DNA from: Symbiodinium microadriaticum
Taxonomy: Eukaryota; Sar; Dinophyceae; Suessiales; Symbiodiniaceae
Direction of reading: 5' to 3'
Length of the DNA: 64,000 nucleotides
Assembly: GCA_001939145.1 (NCBI GenBank)
Contig: LSRX01000054.1
Span: forward strand, 12,107 to 76,106
Shown: one piece after another, positions 11,525 through 23,600 of the stretch
Layout of the letters: every line of letters begins with the position of its first letter
How positions within the stretch are numbered: position 1 is the stretch's first letter
Notes under the pieces: model-generated
What the model was told of the DNA's origin: nothing
Database searches by the model: none
The model's input: only the letters and a program-made list of their open reading frames with translations
Program-made: the position numbers and the translations under genes

Positions 11525-13115
11525 GTGTTGGAACAGAAGGAAACAGAGAGAACTTTTAGCTTCGCCTCAACAAAGTGCTCTGCAGGGTCGTCCAGCATCC
11601 CAGGCACCATCACCTTCAACACATGGGTGATGCTCGACCCGGCATCGAGCCAAGCCTTCGAGCACACCCAAAGCTTGCGCGTCCACGAGTATCTGCCGAG
11701 CTATGCCGCCTGACAGCAGACTTGCTCATGTGAAAGCTGCTGTGTTTGAACCGCCCCGAGATGACTTTCGCAGTCTCAAGCTAAAATCGGCGGGTGCTTA
11801 TTGTGTGGAGATGCGCACCTAGTGTCAGGTTAGAATGTACAAGGCTGGCAAAGCGCAGGACAGAAGTCATATAGCTGCCTCTTGCATTGCTGTTGATGAT
11901 GAGGATTGATTTTCCATCCAACATACTGCATGCTGCTTTTTCTCGTCGTAGCCGCAGGATCTCATGCCAGACCCTTTCGTCGATGCGCCTTCTTTGGAAG
12001 GCACTGTTGCACTGCTGATTGGCTTTGCCGACAAGATCGCATCTGATCATTCAGGTCTGACTTCGAAAGAAGGCAATTGCCGGTGTCAAATCCGCGGTGT
12101 CGCGGTAGTGTCTTGTCCGCCAAGGACAAGTTCACGATGCCAGAGCTCTGGCAGAGCTACAGCTCCGAGGCCGATCCGGTTCATCTGAAAACCGATGGCT
12201 TGCACTTTAGTGCAAGGTCTTGCTTCCTCCCACTGTTGCTTACGCGTGTTCTCTTCAGAACCGAGGCTCTCCTTCTGCAGCGGAGGATGCCGTGCAGTTG
12301 CCGTGCCGGTTCGAGGACAGGTCCCAGTGCATGGCTACATTTGGCTCGTCGAGGGTGTCAGTGGATCACCGGCCGGGAGGCATTTTGAGCTGATGTCAGA
12401 ACCAGTATGCAAGACTCCAAGACCAGAAGCTCTGCTCTGTCGTGAAGCCGGAACCCGGCTGTCCCATTGTGCTGCACTCACCTGGGCAAAGACTCCTGGA
12501 GCAAGATACAGAAGTTGTGATATAGTTGGCAATTGTAGGCCAGCAATGAAAGCCCTGAGATACAGCAGGGGTGCTTGCTAATGCGCAAAACCTGTGCTAG
12601 AGGAGGACCACGACTACATCGGCGTTGATGCATTAACCGTCCCACACAGTCCGGGGTCTCAGAACATGCTCCCGAACGTTGTTATGCGGTCCTCTACATA
12701 AAGCTCCTTGGTGCATTGTGTGACATGGCCATGTATTCCATAAAGGCAACAGAGAAGATTGCTGCCGTGCATGCCGTCATCTAAACCGGCGGAAAGCTGG
12801 AAACTGTGTCGTGGCAGTGCTCAGTTCCGGACTGAGCTGGGCCAGATCAAACATAGGTTTGCATCCGAACTTTCGTCACCAGCTTTCGAGAATATTTCCT
12901 AGGTGGGCCTTTGGATGATCCTCCCCATCAATGCTGGTTCGTGCCTTCGGTGTGTTGTCTGCGTGAATTCTTCCCGCGAGCTGGGGCAAACTTGCAGCGA
13001 TTGCCCACCAAGGATCAAGACAAAACTCCTTTCTGCAAAAGTTGTGAAAGGCGTCGTGGCTTGCAACTTGGCTAACGAATTGCACAAACAGAAGAATCTT
13101 GAAAAAGCAAAGTGA
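11525..13115 (+). CDS. Possible exons of an unrecognised gene
   Basis: Several + strand stretches look coding: about 12110-12205 (KDKFTMPELWQSYSSEADPV), about 12725-12785 (MAMYSIKATEKIAAVHAVI, then stop), and about 12990-13115 (IKTKLLSAKVVKGVVACNLA, ending LHKQKNLEKAK and stop). At 11434-11667 and 11781-12050 both strands read plausibly, so strand is uncertain there. No family is recognised. The stops at about 12785 and 13113 suggest either two genes or frames read past a donor site. Confidence 0.3.
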
Positions 13116-13648
13116 AGCAGATCCTAATAGCCTTGGATCGTGCATGTTGTTGTCTGTGGCCTTCGTCAGTCATTGGTTGGGGTATGGTGGACTCACCAGA
13201 ACCATTCATGGCTGGACAAAGCCTTGAAGCTCCACCTGTCACTTGAACATCCTTGGTCTTCTCTCGTGCGCTCGCTTGATCAGAGGCGTTCGAGAGTCTA
13301 GGATCTTGTCACTGCGTCACTGGGCTGAACAACTGCATCGCTCGGAGAGTTGGCAACACACGAGATGCAAGTCAGAGGCAGAAGCTTGCAGGGCGACGTC
13401 GGGATAAACTGGGCTTTGCAGCGAGTCGGCTGCTTCGGGGAAACGGAATTTCGAATCGCTTGACATCGACCGGGTCTGTCTTGCAAGAGTCAGGAGCTTA
13501 AATCCCGATTCCAAGCCGGGCTTGGGCTTCATCCGAGAGAGCACCGGTGCTGGGGTTGATGCATCGCCTGTTTGGATGCCATGCCTTGCAGCCGAGGCGT
13601 TCCAGTTTGAATCCAGAAGGACATCATTGAGTCCGCACGGTTTTTCCT

Positions 13649-14657
13649 ATGAAGGGGCTCCATGAGCTGTTTGCTCCAGACCCCGCGGCCAAAGAGCCCA
13701 AGTTGGCAGGAAAAGTCGCTGTGACTTTGCAATGCATGCAGCAGAGAGAGAGTGAGACAGAGACAGAAGGCATTCCCTCGTGCGATTTCGGTGCTGTGCG
13801 AAGGAAGGGCATCACACTGTTCTTGGTCGCCAACAAGCGACTTAGGTTGCAGGAAGATTTCTAGCAACGTAGGCTAATCACTCGAATTGCATCGTCCGCA
13901 CCGGCCACGTCCCAGGATTGACAAAGACCCTCTGGGGGACCGATCGTTGCTCTGCCCTTTGCTGCCATGGTGCTTCTCGGTGTTGAGTCTTATGGAAGGA
14001 GCAAACGAAGCGTAACCTCGGGGCAGCCCGAGCTTTCTCCGAGCTGAAAGAGCTTCGGCCTCAGCCGAGGGAGCACGTGCCGTACCTTGCAGTGCTGATG
14101 GCCGGTGGTGTGCAGCGTGCATGGACAGCGTGGTGAACATCATGGAGTGTCATTGTTGTGCTTCCGGCATCTTCACGGGTACTACAGTGCTGAAGGCAGA
14201 TCTGTTCCTCAATTGCAGCATGCCAGGCAGTTCGATGATAGTTGTTCCTCCGTGTTCAACTAGCCGGGCTGCATCAGGTTGTTTGCATTGGAGTGCTTGC
14301 TGAGGATTCCATACTTCGAGGTGCCACCGCCCCGAGTTGGCCTGCTTGCTCAGTGACGATCTCATGTTTGGCGCTACGATTGGCCGCGAAGTATGCCCTA
14401 GTAGTGCATCAAGATCGCGTCTTTTCAAGGTGTTTCGGGACCGATTCACATGGTGATTTTTCCCCGGATGTGCCAGGTGTCTGCGCTGCAGTTCCTTCGC
14501 GTGCACAAGGTTTTCCGAGAGATGGTCGAGAACATCATCCTGCAGCCTGAGCCCGAGCCAGGGGAAAGGCTCGGGAGGCTTTGGGTTCGGGGCTCCCCAA
14601 GGCCACAGCTCTGGAGCAGCGACTCTCTGAAGGACCTTTGGGCTTCCTTTGTATAAG
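13649..14657 (+). CDS. Possible exons of an unrecognised gene
   Basis: A 71-codon frame begins with ATG at 13649 (MKGLHELFAPDPAAKEPKLA) and ends at 13864. A second stretch at about 14490-14550 reads FLRVHKVFREMVENIILQ after a CAG acceptor-like site. Both are protein-like but unrecognised. The long minus-strand frame opposite (14150-14803) is most likely a shadow. Confidence 0.25.
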
Positions 14658-15252
14658 TCAAAACTCCCAGCTGAAGGAGTTCTACCAGAAACACAGGCAG
14701 CAGACGATACTGCAGGACCAAACCACGGAATCGCCACGCATTGCCAAGCATGCTTTTCGCCGGATGCTGCATACTTTGCATACATTGTCGCTATGAGGAC
14801 CAATGTGTCCTGAGCTAACCAGAGGCTGCCTGGCGTGTCTTGCCCTTAAGAAAGTCTAGCGCCTCCTGGCTCCTTTCGGGGCCAGAGCTGAAGGGCTGAC
14901 CGTCAAAGTACGTGTCACGGTGTCGGGTACGTGCCTCTCAGAAACGGGTTTCGGTGCATCCACCTTGCGGACTCTTCGTGGGTCTAGTGCTCAACTCTTC
15001 GTTTCTGAGAGCTCTTGCAATCCCAGAAAGCCATTCTCTTAAAAGAAGTGTTCCGTAAGAGGTCACGTAACAGATCGAAACTTCGATGGTATTCCGTACG
15101 GATATGGTATGTAAGTACTCTACCGCCTGGCCGCCATGTCGCTACTCAGCCACTGGATGACAGAAGATGGATGCTCGTATCGTATAATTTGTCGACGACC
15201 GCTTCTAATGAAATCAGCTCAGCACTTGAACTCAGGAGCTTGAGCTTTTCAG

Positions 15253-17618
15253 CATCACAGTCCTTGGCGGCTCCAGATGTGGCAAGACAACCCTGATCAA
15301 TGCCTTCGTGAACAATTACTGCCCCAGCGTGGCGGAGGCGGGCTCCTTGTCTGTGGTCGATCCCGTTGCCCAGCCTCCAGCCTCAGGAGACAGAGAGTGC
15401 GCAGCTCTACTACAAGACGCTCAGCGTGACCTCCAAAGGCCAGAGGCTTTGGCCTTCGCGGACGGACTGTGCAAATCAAGTTACCTGATTTGTGTCGCAG
15501 GGGATGCGGCCGCGCCGCCACAGCCTGCTCTTGTCGAGCCTGTGGCTTGGTGTGGAGACTTGCTGCGGAAAGCTTTTGTCCCGGGCCGACTTCAGGATCG
15601 AAGATACCTATGCGGCCTCCAAGACTGACGGCATGGATGCGTACAATGAGCCTCGCAAGATAGCGACTCGGCTTTCAGCGTCTCGGTGCTTGCGAAGCGT
15701 CTCGGTGCTGGCAAAGCCGAGGAGAACTTCCTGAGAATGGATCGAAGCGTGCACGCAGATGGGGAGGCCGTGGAGCTGCTGCAGGGCTTCGAAACCCCAG
15801 AGGCCGGAGAGTCGGTTCCAACATGTTCCAACCGTTTTCAAGAGGTGCTTCTCGTAATTCTCGTATGTGACTTCCTTTTCAGAGTGCACGCCATGCCCGA
15901 TGTGTCGTGGCCACGAGCAGCATTGCCAAAGGGTTCATCAGGTTGGGGAGTACCGCCCTCTGTCATCTCAGCGCATGGCATTCATGTGCCCTGGCTGGAG
16001 ATAGGCTTCGGATCCCAGAATGCGCTTCGGAATGTTATGTTAGGATCTTGACTATGCACTCCTCGACTTGTTTCTGAGGGAAGCTTCGAAGTCTTGGTAT
16101 AAGGCTCGTCTTCGACTGCACGTCCCGGACTTCGCTGAAGGAGGCGACGGCTGACTTTTGGTGTCTGTTCAGCTGTGGCAGAGTCGGACGAAGAGCCTCT
16201 ACCGAATCGAATGAGCGATGTGGAGTTCGGGGCAGGCACAAGACCTTCACAATGCCTTGAGACTAGACATCGACGCTGTCACGAGCAACTTTGCAGCACA
16301 GCATGCCCATCACACACTGTAAACAAGGTAATGCCGTCGCCATCTGAGGACCTGTAGTGTGTTTGGTAGCGAGCCGTCTGGATGCGGATGTCACAGGCGT
16401 CAGATGCACAAAGCTTGACTGTCGGTCGGAAGCTCTTTCTTTCCTTCTATTTCCTTGCAAGATGGAGAGCATCGTCGTGCGGCGCAAAGGCAGCGCCGAC
16501 AGGTAGACCGAGGTTTCCCTGGTAGAAGCTGCCTCGCAGCACTGAAGCTCGCAGATACGCCAAAGACAGCAACATCTCCTACTTCGAGCTTTCCGCCTAT
16601 GACTTGAAGAAGGTCAAGACACCAACATCCGTAGCACACAGTTTCGTGCTTCACGTTTGTCGTAGGTAAAGCAGCTCTTTCGAAACGTCCTCAGCGAGAT
16701 CTACTCCAGAGAAGATCTGTGGAGGCTAATCGAGCTGTTTGAGACACAACCCGCATATGGTTGCTTAGCATTCGAGAAGTCCTGTGCTGCTGAATTGCTG
16801 CATGCATTTTTGAGGCACATGCAAAAGAGACGAAAGGCCTTCAGTCGTGTGGAGGACCGAACTGGAAAGCCAAAGTCCAGAGACACCGGACCAAGACTCA
16901 GGACATCGACAAGAATGAGTTCGACAATGAGAACAGCCGAGAGGCGAGGATGCAGAGATGTCCGTGTGCCGAAGCCAAGGAAATTGAGTGCAGGCACAGA
17001 AGAAGGCCGAGGAGGAGGAGTACACACGATTGGAACGCGAGGCTGTCGAGGTCACGGAAGGGAGCGCGATCCCTTCCAGCACCGAGCACGTCCCTAACAT
17101 TGTAATGCAAGGCAGCCCGGGAGAACAAGGTGCGCATGTCCCGAGCGCGAAGCTAAGCCGGCAAATATATTCTGCAGGGCTTGCACATGGCGCGCTGCCG
17201 CATAACTTACTGCTTGCCTTTCTCGAGGCAGCTGACGCCGCTGAGGCCTCGTTTGCCCATGGAGAATGCGGAACAAGCTTTGTGAGACTTCTTTAAGCAT
17301 GGACCGTCCTGGTTATGTTAGCTTGTCTGATCTGCATTAGCACCAGTGTCGTCCCAGCATACCCCAAATCACACAGTAGGCCGAAGAGCGACGCCGTCAA
17401 GCCAGCGAGGCCGGGCTCTTGGCTCTTGGACCTGCCTCAGAGAGTCTTTTCTTGGCATCGCGCATGGTTGTGGCATCGCGACAATTGACAATGCGCGACA
17501 GTCGCAGGAAGAGCGGCGTCGGAGCACGCAGGAGGCACCCGGGGCGGCCAATGCCGTGGTGCTTCGTTACTTGGAACTCCGCAGACCTAGACTTACACGA
17601 AGTGTGAGGACAATTTGA
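15253..17618 (+). CDS. Divergent small GTPase-like protein
   Basis: The first recognised exon starts after an AG acceptor at 15252. It encodes a beta strand and P-loop, TVLGGSRCGKTTLINAF (G1, G-x4-G-K-T). Following exon-like stretches are 15386-15435 (AQLYYKTLSV, switch-I position), 15597-15660 (IEDTYAAS, where Ras-type proteins have D-x-x-G), about 16105-16160 (LVFDCTSRTSLKEATADF, matching the VFD strand and helix of Ras/Rab folds), 16553-16615 (SNISYFELSAYDLKKV, G5 Ser-Ala motif) and about 16667-16728 (VKQLFRNVLSEIY, last helix). Downstream stretches are Lys/Glu-rich (16988-17100) and basic (about 17490-17618, ending in TGA). No clear N/T-K-x-D motif was found, and the D-x-x-G glycine appears absent, so GTP hydrolysis may be altered. 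The 3' exons may belong to a separate gene. Confidence 0.55.
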
Positions 17619-18601
17619 AAGGCTGTCGAGTCTTATGCAGCAATGAAGTTTCAGTGTTACTACATCCCACGGCGGTGAGTGTGACAAAAACAAACATCAT
17701 TTTGTCATGGCCTGCTTTGGTTTTGAACGGCCCACGAGGTTTTCCGGCTTGGATGGTTTGGTTCCTGGCCTTTGATTTGCGAAGTCCCTTGCCCCCAAAG
17801 CTAGTACGCAGACCAGGCAGTGTTTCGCACATAAACGCGTGGGGCCGAAGCGGAGGCGGCCCTGGCTCCCAAGATTTCGCCAACTCGGAGGAAAATGGAG
17901 ACATCCCTGGCCCGTTCTGCCCAGCCAGACACTCGCTTGATAGACTGGCTAAGTAGTGGATGTTAGTGGTCAACGGGGAGGGCCGGAATGCAGGGAGCAG
18001 AAGCAACGGTCCGGTTTGGTGGGCAGAATCCTGCTCTGGGGGTAAGTCGCGCAAGGCAGTTGCTCGAGGTAGATCCATGTGTTTGACTCACTGCGCTTTC
18101 CTCACTAGTTCCTAGGGATTCGCAAGTAACCAGTTGATACCAATCGCAGATCGTGCACATTGCACGTCACATTATATCCTTTCCAAATACATCCTGCACG
18201 CTTAATATTGTGTTTGTCTCTTGCATGACCTCCTATGTGCATAATATCGATAGCTTCAAGCCCTTAGCCAGCCAAATACTGCAAGGTATGCTCGTTGTAT
18301 CCCAGGATTTCAACATTTCTTCCCCTGCGCAGTCCATTCGTCCGTGAAAGTTGTCAGGCGTCAAAAGCACTCCACCAGTTAGGAGAGCAAGATGAGGAGA
18401 AGCGTCTCAATCCTGGAGAGCAAATGTGGTCTGTTTCTCGTCTTCTCTGGTCGCATGCAAACACTCGTGGTGTGCTGCGAGTGCAGGACCCGGTACCGTG
18501 CGAGCCACAGGTGAAAGCGATCGCCGCAGCCCGCTGCTCAGAGCTATATGCGATCTTGACCTATAGCCGCTGTAGCTTGTCGCCACTGGCGACCAAATCT
18601 C
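17619..18601. other. Intergenic, nothing supportable
   Basis: Open frames on both strands overlap each other and lack motifs. A short ATG frame at 18391 reads through a Cys-rich stretch and could be a small exon, but nothing confirms it. Confidence 0.3.
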
Positions 18602-18940
18602 AGAGGCCATGGTCTCGTCTGCACCGCCGACATCCTCAGGGCCAAGGCTTCGCTGGGAAAGAAAGGCCAGGCTGGAGCTAAAACGACCACCGAATTCAGC
18701 GCTTTTTTTCTCGAAGAGGCCTTCGCACCGCCTTTGCCACCTTCATCGCCTCCTCCAGGAGCACACCGCCTGGGAATTGAAACGCACCATCGAGCTCGAC
18801 AGAGGGATCTATTTTCGGCGCTGGCAGGAGCGAACAGCCAGACCTTAAGTGAAGATCGCTTTGGTCTTGCCAGTGAGCTCGTCTTGTTTGCATCAGGCAA
18901 GCACAAGACGATGCTACTTGTGTTACTTGTGTCATGCTGA
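18602..18940 (+). CDS. Possible exon, unrecognised protein
   Basis: A frame of about 110 codons reads LVCTADILRAKASLGKKGQ, then a Pro-rich linker, then LFSALAGANSQTLSEDRFGL, ending in TGA at 18940. It runs through the annealing-prone GA/CT-rich stretch without stops. The composition suits a real exon but no domain is recognised. The opposite strand also has a long frame over this interval, so the strand is not certain. Confidence 0.3.
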   Translation, partial: RGHGLVCTADILRAKASLGKKGQAGAKTTTEFSAFFLEEAFAPPLPPSSPPPGAHRLGIETHHRARQRDLFSALAGANSQTLSEDRFGLASELVLFASGKHKTMLLVLLVSC

Positions 18941-20356
18941 CAGAAGTCTGCCAGGATGGTTGCCGCCATCATTCTTCTCGTAGACATGCAACGAGGCAGC
19001 GCGCTAGCAGGAGAATGTAGACGGAACTGCCGCGACAAGTGACGTACATGACTGTGATTGATGTTGACACGAATTCTGGCATGTACCGCACCAGTCTGCT
19101 GCACAAGAGACGAAAGTCGTACTGTCAGGCAGCAGGTCCATCGGCGAAGTGAGCTGTGGATTGTGATGCCCGAAAAAGAAGCAGGTTCCTACCAGAGCAA
19201 CCCACACTGACAGAATTCTCTTTAGCAATGGTAAGCGTCCCCAGATTCCATGATTCGGGGTTTCGGTGCTTCGCTGCTCAGCTTGGCACGTGATCGAGGG
19301 CACCCTTTTGGCCACATGGTGACTCCCTCGCTGGGGTGGCGGAATTTGAGATTGGTGGAGTTGGAGACGGGGAAATCACACGTTTGCCACATGTCTTAAA
19401 AACAAGACATGCCTATCATGTAAACAAAATGGTCGAAAAACTGGTGTTGTGAGAGGGCTGATTAGCTTGCGCAATGAAGGTTTCTGTGCCGTTCTCTGAC
19501 TTACGCATATCTTCTTGCCCGCTGCACATCTCTCAAAGCTACGATGGGAGGCAGCCTGCTGGCACATTGGCGCGTGTACCACGCAGCAGAAACTTTCAGC
19601 CAGCCTGACCAAGAGACCACATTTACAGATGAAACTCTATGCTCGCGGTACAGCAGGAGAGCATGTTATCTACTAGCCGACTTTGCCACTTTACAAGTCC
19701 TTACGCACAAAAACATCTACCCAGCATGGCGGCGCTGGGATTTGTCAGTGCCGCACCGCCGGCAGCTCCGACGACACCTTTGAAGGCATCTCTGCTATCA
19801 AGGAGCTCGACCATCAAGTAGGAACTGCAGTGCCAGAAAACTTGTGGAAGCAAAGGACGTTGCTGTGTAGCTGTGATCTGCAGACATCTGCAGACCTGCA
19901 GCGAACAGGCACCCCGATCCGCATCGGCGTCAACAGCATCCGGGCTGGGAGTCGGGGGCCTTTGAAGTCTCGCATCGCCAGCTTCTGCGACCGAGCCCTA
20001 AATCCAAACACCGCCATCGCCTGAGGGCACACACGTCCTGGCAGTCTCAGCAACTGGTGGCATTCTCTTGGCAGTTCGGCGGACAAGGCTGTGAGACTGT
20101 GCTTGAGATCACACCAATGTTCCAGCCAGTGAGACCCTGTCAGGCAGAGGAGCGCAAAAAGCCGCGCCTCGGGGGCTCGCAGTGTGGCCTGCAAGGGCCA
20201 GTTGCTGGACAAGGTCGAGAAGAAAGAGCAAGCGCGTGGCAAAGTTCCGAAGGTCGGTCAGCTAAGCTGTGATCCGATCCGCTACATCGTTATAATTCAG
20301 AGGTTCGGAAGGAAGGTTAGAGAGCTGCTTTACAGCAGCTGTTTGTGGTATTTTGC
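18941..20356. other. Mostly non-coding, with weak exon candidates
   Basis: Weak + strand candidates occur at about 19690-19850 (DDTFEGISAIKELDHQVGTA) and 20184-20260 (KGQLLDKVEKKEQARGK). They may be upstream exons of the short exon at 20357. No motif supports a name. Confidence 0.25.
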
Positions 20357-20474
20357 AGGAGCTGGAAGAGCAGCCGGCACAAGCCGTCGCATCGACTTCG
20401 CGGGTGCCTGAGATCCCTGCAGACAGCTTGAAGGTCGGGCCATGTGGCAGCGGTCCTTTGAAGTCTTTGTGTTA
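20357..20474 (+). CDS. Possible terminal exon of an upstream gene
   Basis: After a TTTTGCAG acceptor-like site the frame reads ELEEQPAQAVASTSRVPEIP and continues to a TAG about 210 bases before the GH3 start codon. The composition is that of a flexible C-terminal tail. The rest of the gene is unclear. Confidence 0.3.
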
Positions 20475-20682
20475 GTATGTTTAGGTTTGAAGGCATGTGC
20501 CTGTCTGCATTTTGTCTTAAATTTTGTGTGTGGACTTACGACTGGCTCAGAGAAGGAGCTACCCAGCGGTTACAGCCTGCTGAGCACGGATAGCACGCAG
20601 TTTATTACCGCGGCTTCGCAGAGTTTGCCGCCTTAGAGCAGACTTTAAACTTCACGCCGTGGCCCTGTTTGCGCCCTTCGAG

Positions 20683-23600
20683 ATGCTGAGCGCAGTCCTC
20701 CTCTTGGCTTGCGGGGTGCGCTTGGGAATTGCAAAGGAGGCAGAGGGCTTAGCCGTTGGCGAAGCCATGCGAAGCCAATGCGAAGCCTGTCCCTGTGGGA
20801 GAGAGCCGCAGGCACCCTTCTTCGAGGTGGCAGAGGAGTCGGAGCCACGGCGATGCAGCCATTCCTGGTGTGAGACTAGATTGCAGAAGATTGAAGACCA
20901 GGACAGGCTGACTTGGTTGGGCTTTAAGGATCCGGGTCCGGTTGAAAGCCGCTTGGAAGACTTGGTGGCACGGCTTACCGTCGAGGAGAAGCGCCTTGGA
21001 CTTGACAGGCATTTCCTTTGCTGTCCTTCAGACAAAGCTTCCGAAGCCGTGAAGCTGAGGATTCTGCAACTCAGCAACGACCTCTTCGGTGGCGTTCCAT
21101 CAGTCGACCTTTGACTTTTCAGTGTAAATGTTCCATGTGGTAACTTCTACTGCTCTTTATTCTGCATGTAGTCAAGGCACCCTACCCATGTATGTGCAAG
21201 AGCAAAAGGCAAGGATTAGCCTGTCTGATTTTCACATGAGTTTTTATTCCCCAACGGGGTGAGCTCTGAAGTCTTCAGGGGAAATAAGTTTGGGGGCAGA
21301 TTGAGGCAAGGCCTGGGGCAGGTTCCGCGGCACTTTCCGCAGAAGTTGAAGTTGCTGGGAGGTTCCCGGGTTCGGGCGGGCGCGTTCCGGGGCCAGTTCC
21401 GGGCAGGTTCCAGCGAGGTTCCGGCAGGTTCTGAAGTAGGTCGAAGTAGGTTCCAGGTGAAGCTCAATGCCTTCACTACACCCCCGACAATCGTATTGCA
21501 AATGCTTTAATTTGGCTTTCCAGAGCTGAGCTCGAAACTGCATTTTTCAAGCCTTGGAAAACGCATTTAGGCTAAACGCAATTGGCCGTCGAAAATCGTA
21601 CTGCCAATGCGCTTAGTTTAGTTTCCCAGGCTCCAAAATGCATTTTTCCAGGCTTGGAAACGCACTTAGAGTTGTCTCAGCTTTGCTTGTGCTCCTGGCC
21701 CCCAGTCTCCGAACTCAACACGATCTCCCGAAGCCTCCGACCAAGCCTAAATGCATTTTTCAACATCTGGAGCGCCAAAATTGGCTGTCCGCTTGAGTTG
21801 GGCGAAGCGCGCGTTTTCCAGGCTCCAAAATGCATTTTTCAAGGCTTCGAAATCATATTTAGGGTTTCACCTTTGCTGGTGCCCTTGGCGGTGTCCTCGG
21901 CCCCACTCCCAAGGCCATAATTGAGCGCTCAAATGCATTTGCCAAGGCAATCTGGAGCTCAATGCCGCCCCTAAACCTGAACATCGCACTGCACATCTTT
22001 TCCGTTTGGTTTCCAGGCCCCAAAATTCATTTTTCAATTCTTGGAAAACGCATTTAGTGCTGTTTCAGCTTTGCTGGGGTTGGCCGTGTTTGCAACAAAG
22101 CTCGAGCTCAATGCTGTCCCTACACCCGAAATCGCACCGAAGATGCTTTAATTTAATTTCCATCACATCAAAATGCATTTTGCAAGGCTTGGAAAACACG
22201 TTTAGATTGACCAATCCCGAAATGTGTTTTCCGGCCTGCTAAACGCACTTGGCCCGGGCTTCAACAACTCTGGAGCACAATGCTGCCCCTACACCCGAAA
22301 ATGCTGCCACATCTCGTGTTCAACCCTATAATGTGAGCCCAACGACAGCCCTTCCGCTGTTGGGGATGTTCAATGGGATCATTGTCTTTGGAAGCTTAAG
22401 TGGCTCTCGGCTTCCCTGGCTTTAGGAGATTTGGGCGCTCAGGGGTGCCCGCAATGCTGGGAAGTGTAAGGAGCGGCTGGGCCTCGGCGGCTACAACTAC
22501 ATCAAGGAGGCAGCCCACGGTCTTCTGCTGCGAGGCGCCAGCCGCCCGCTTCGTCGAAGGTCGGTGCTGTGCCGCCTCTGTCAGGAAGCACTCCAGAGCC
22601 GACATCCTTCCCTCAAGTTGTGACCATGGCAGCCTCCTTCAACAGGAGTGTGACAAGGGTTGACACCAGGCGCGTGGCAAATTCTGAAGCTTTTCAGGAG
22701 CCTCTTCAAGTCCGTCGGCCAAGCAGTTGGAAGAGAAGCTCGTTTTCTTCGAGAGACCGGCCTGCGCTACGGCGACTGGAAAGGCCATGCTCGAGGCTCG
22801 GCCTTCACGTTAACCTGGGCAGCAACGGTTTGTGCCAGGACGGCTGACAGGACTGCTGCTGCAGTTCAACATCAACATTTTCCGCGATCCTCGCTGGGGG
22901 CGTGGTCAGGCGCGCAGTGCTCAGAAGAGTTGTTCAATGCCAGGTGTTGCCTGCGCGAGCAGGTTGAGCTGCCCACACGGTCGCTTGCACGCTTGTTGGA
23001 CGCAGCAACCGGTCAATTGCAGGAGACTCCGGGTGAAGACCCTTATCTGTCCGCGCAGTCCGCTACCCAGCAGCCGTCAGAGCCCGTCACGAAGTTGGCA
23101 CCTGCACAAGGGAGATGACTCCTGTGAAGAAATCGTCGTCCGGCCATCCAAGCTCGGTTAGCGCACACTCTTTTCTCCGCAGCCCACCTATAGTCAGTCG
23201 TTGCTCACAGCTGGATTGCCGACATGCATATACATAATGCACAGAGCCACCCACCATCCAGCCCGGAACAAGCGCATCGCCCGGTCATGGGTGGGTTTCA
23301 CNNNNNNNNNNNNNNNNNNNNNNNNNNNNNNNNNNNNNNNNNNNNNNNNNNNNNNNNNNNNNGGGGGCGGGAGCGTAGTGTCGGAAAAACGCAGCTTTCG
23401 GTGGCCCTACAGCTTTCGGAGTCTTGGCTGTTTCTCCAAGGTTCGCAGCCAGCTACGCCACTTTGACGAACTGGGCACCAGCTTTGTTCAAGGTGTCAGG
23501 GAGTGTCAGGGTTCAGGTTGCTCGGCTGTGCCCATAAACCAGGCTCTGGAAGTCTTCTTCACTACGTGGCCTGTGCATAAGAGGTATCTGGCATTCAGAG

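Noticed and set aside
14150-14803. 217-codon minus-strand frame
   Set aside because: Composition is that of a reverse-complement shadow (many Arg/His/Pro, no motif), and the + strand has plausible exon fragments here.
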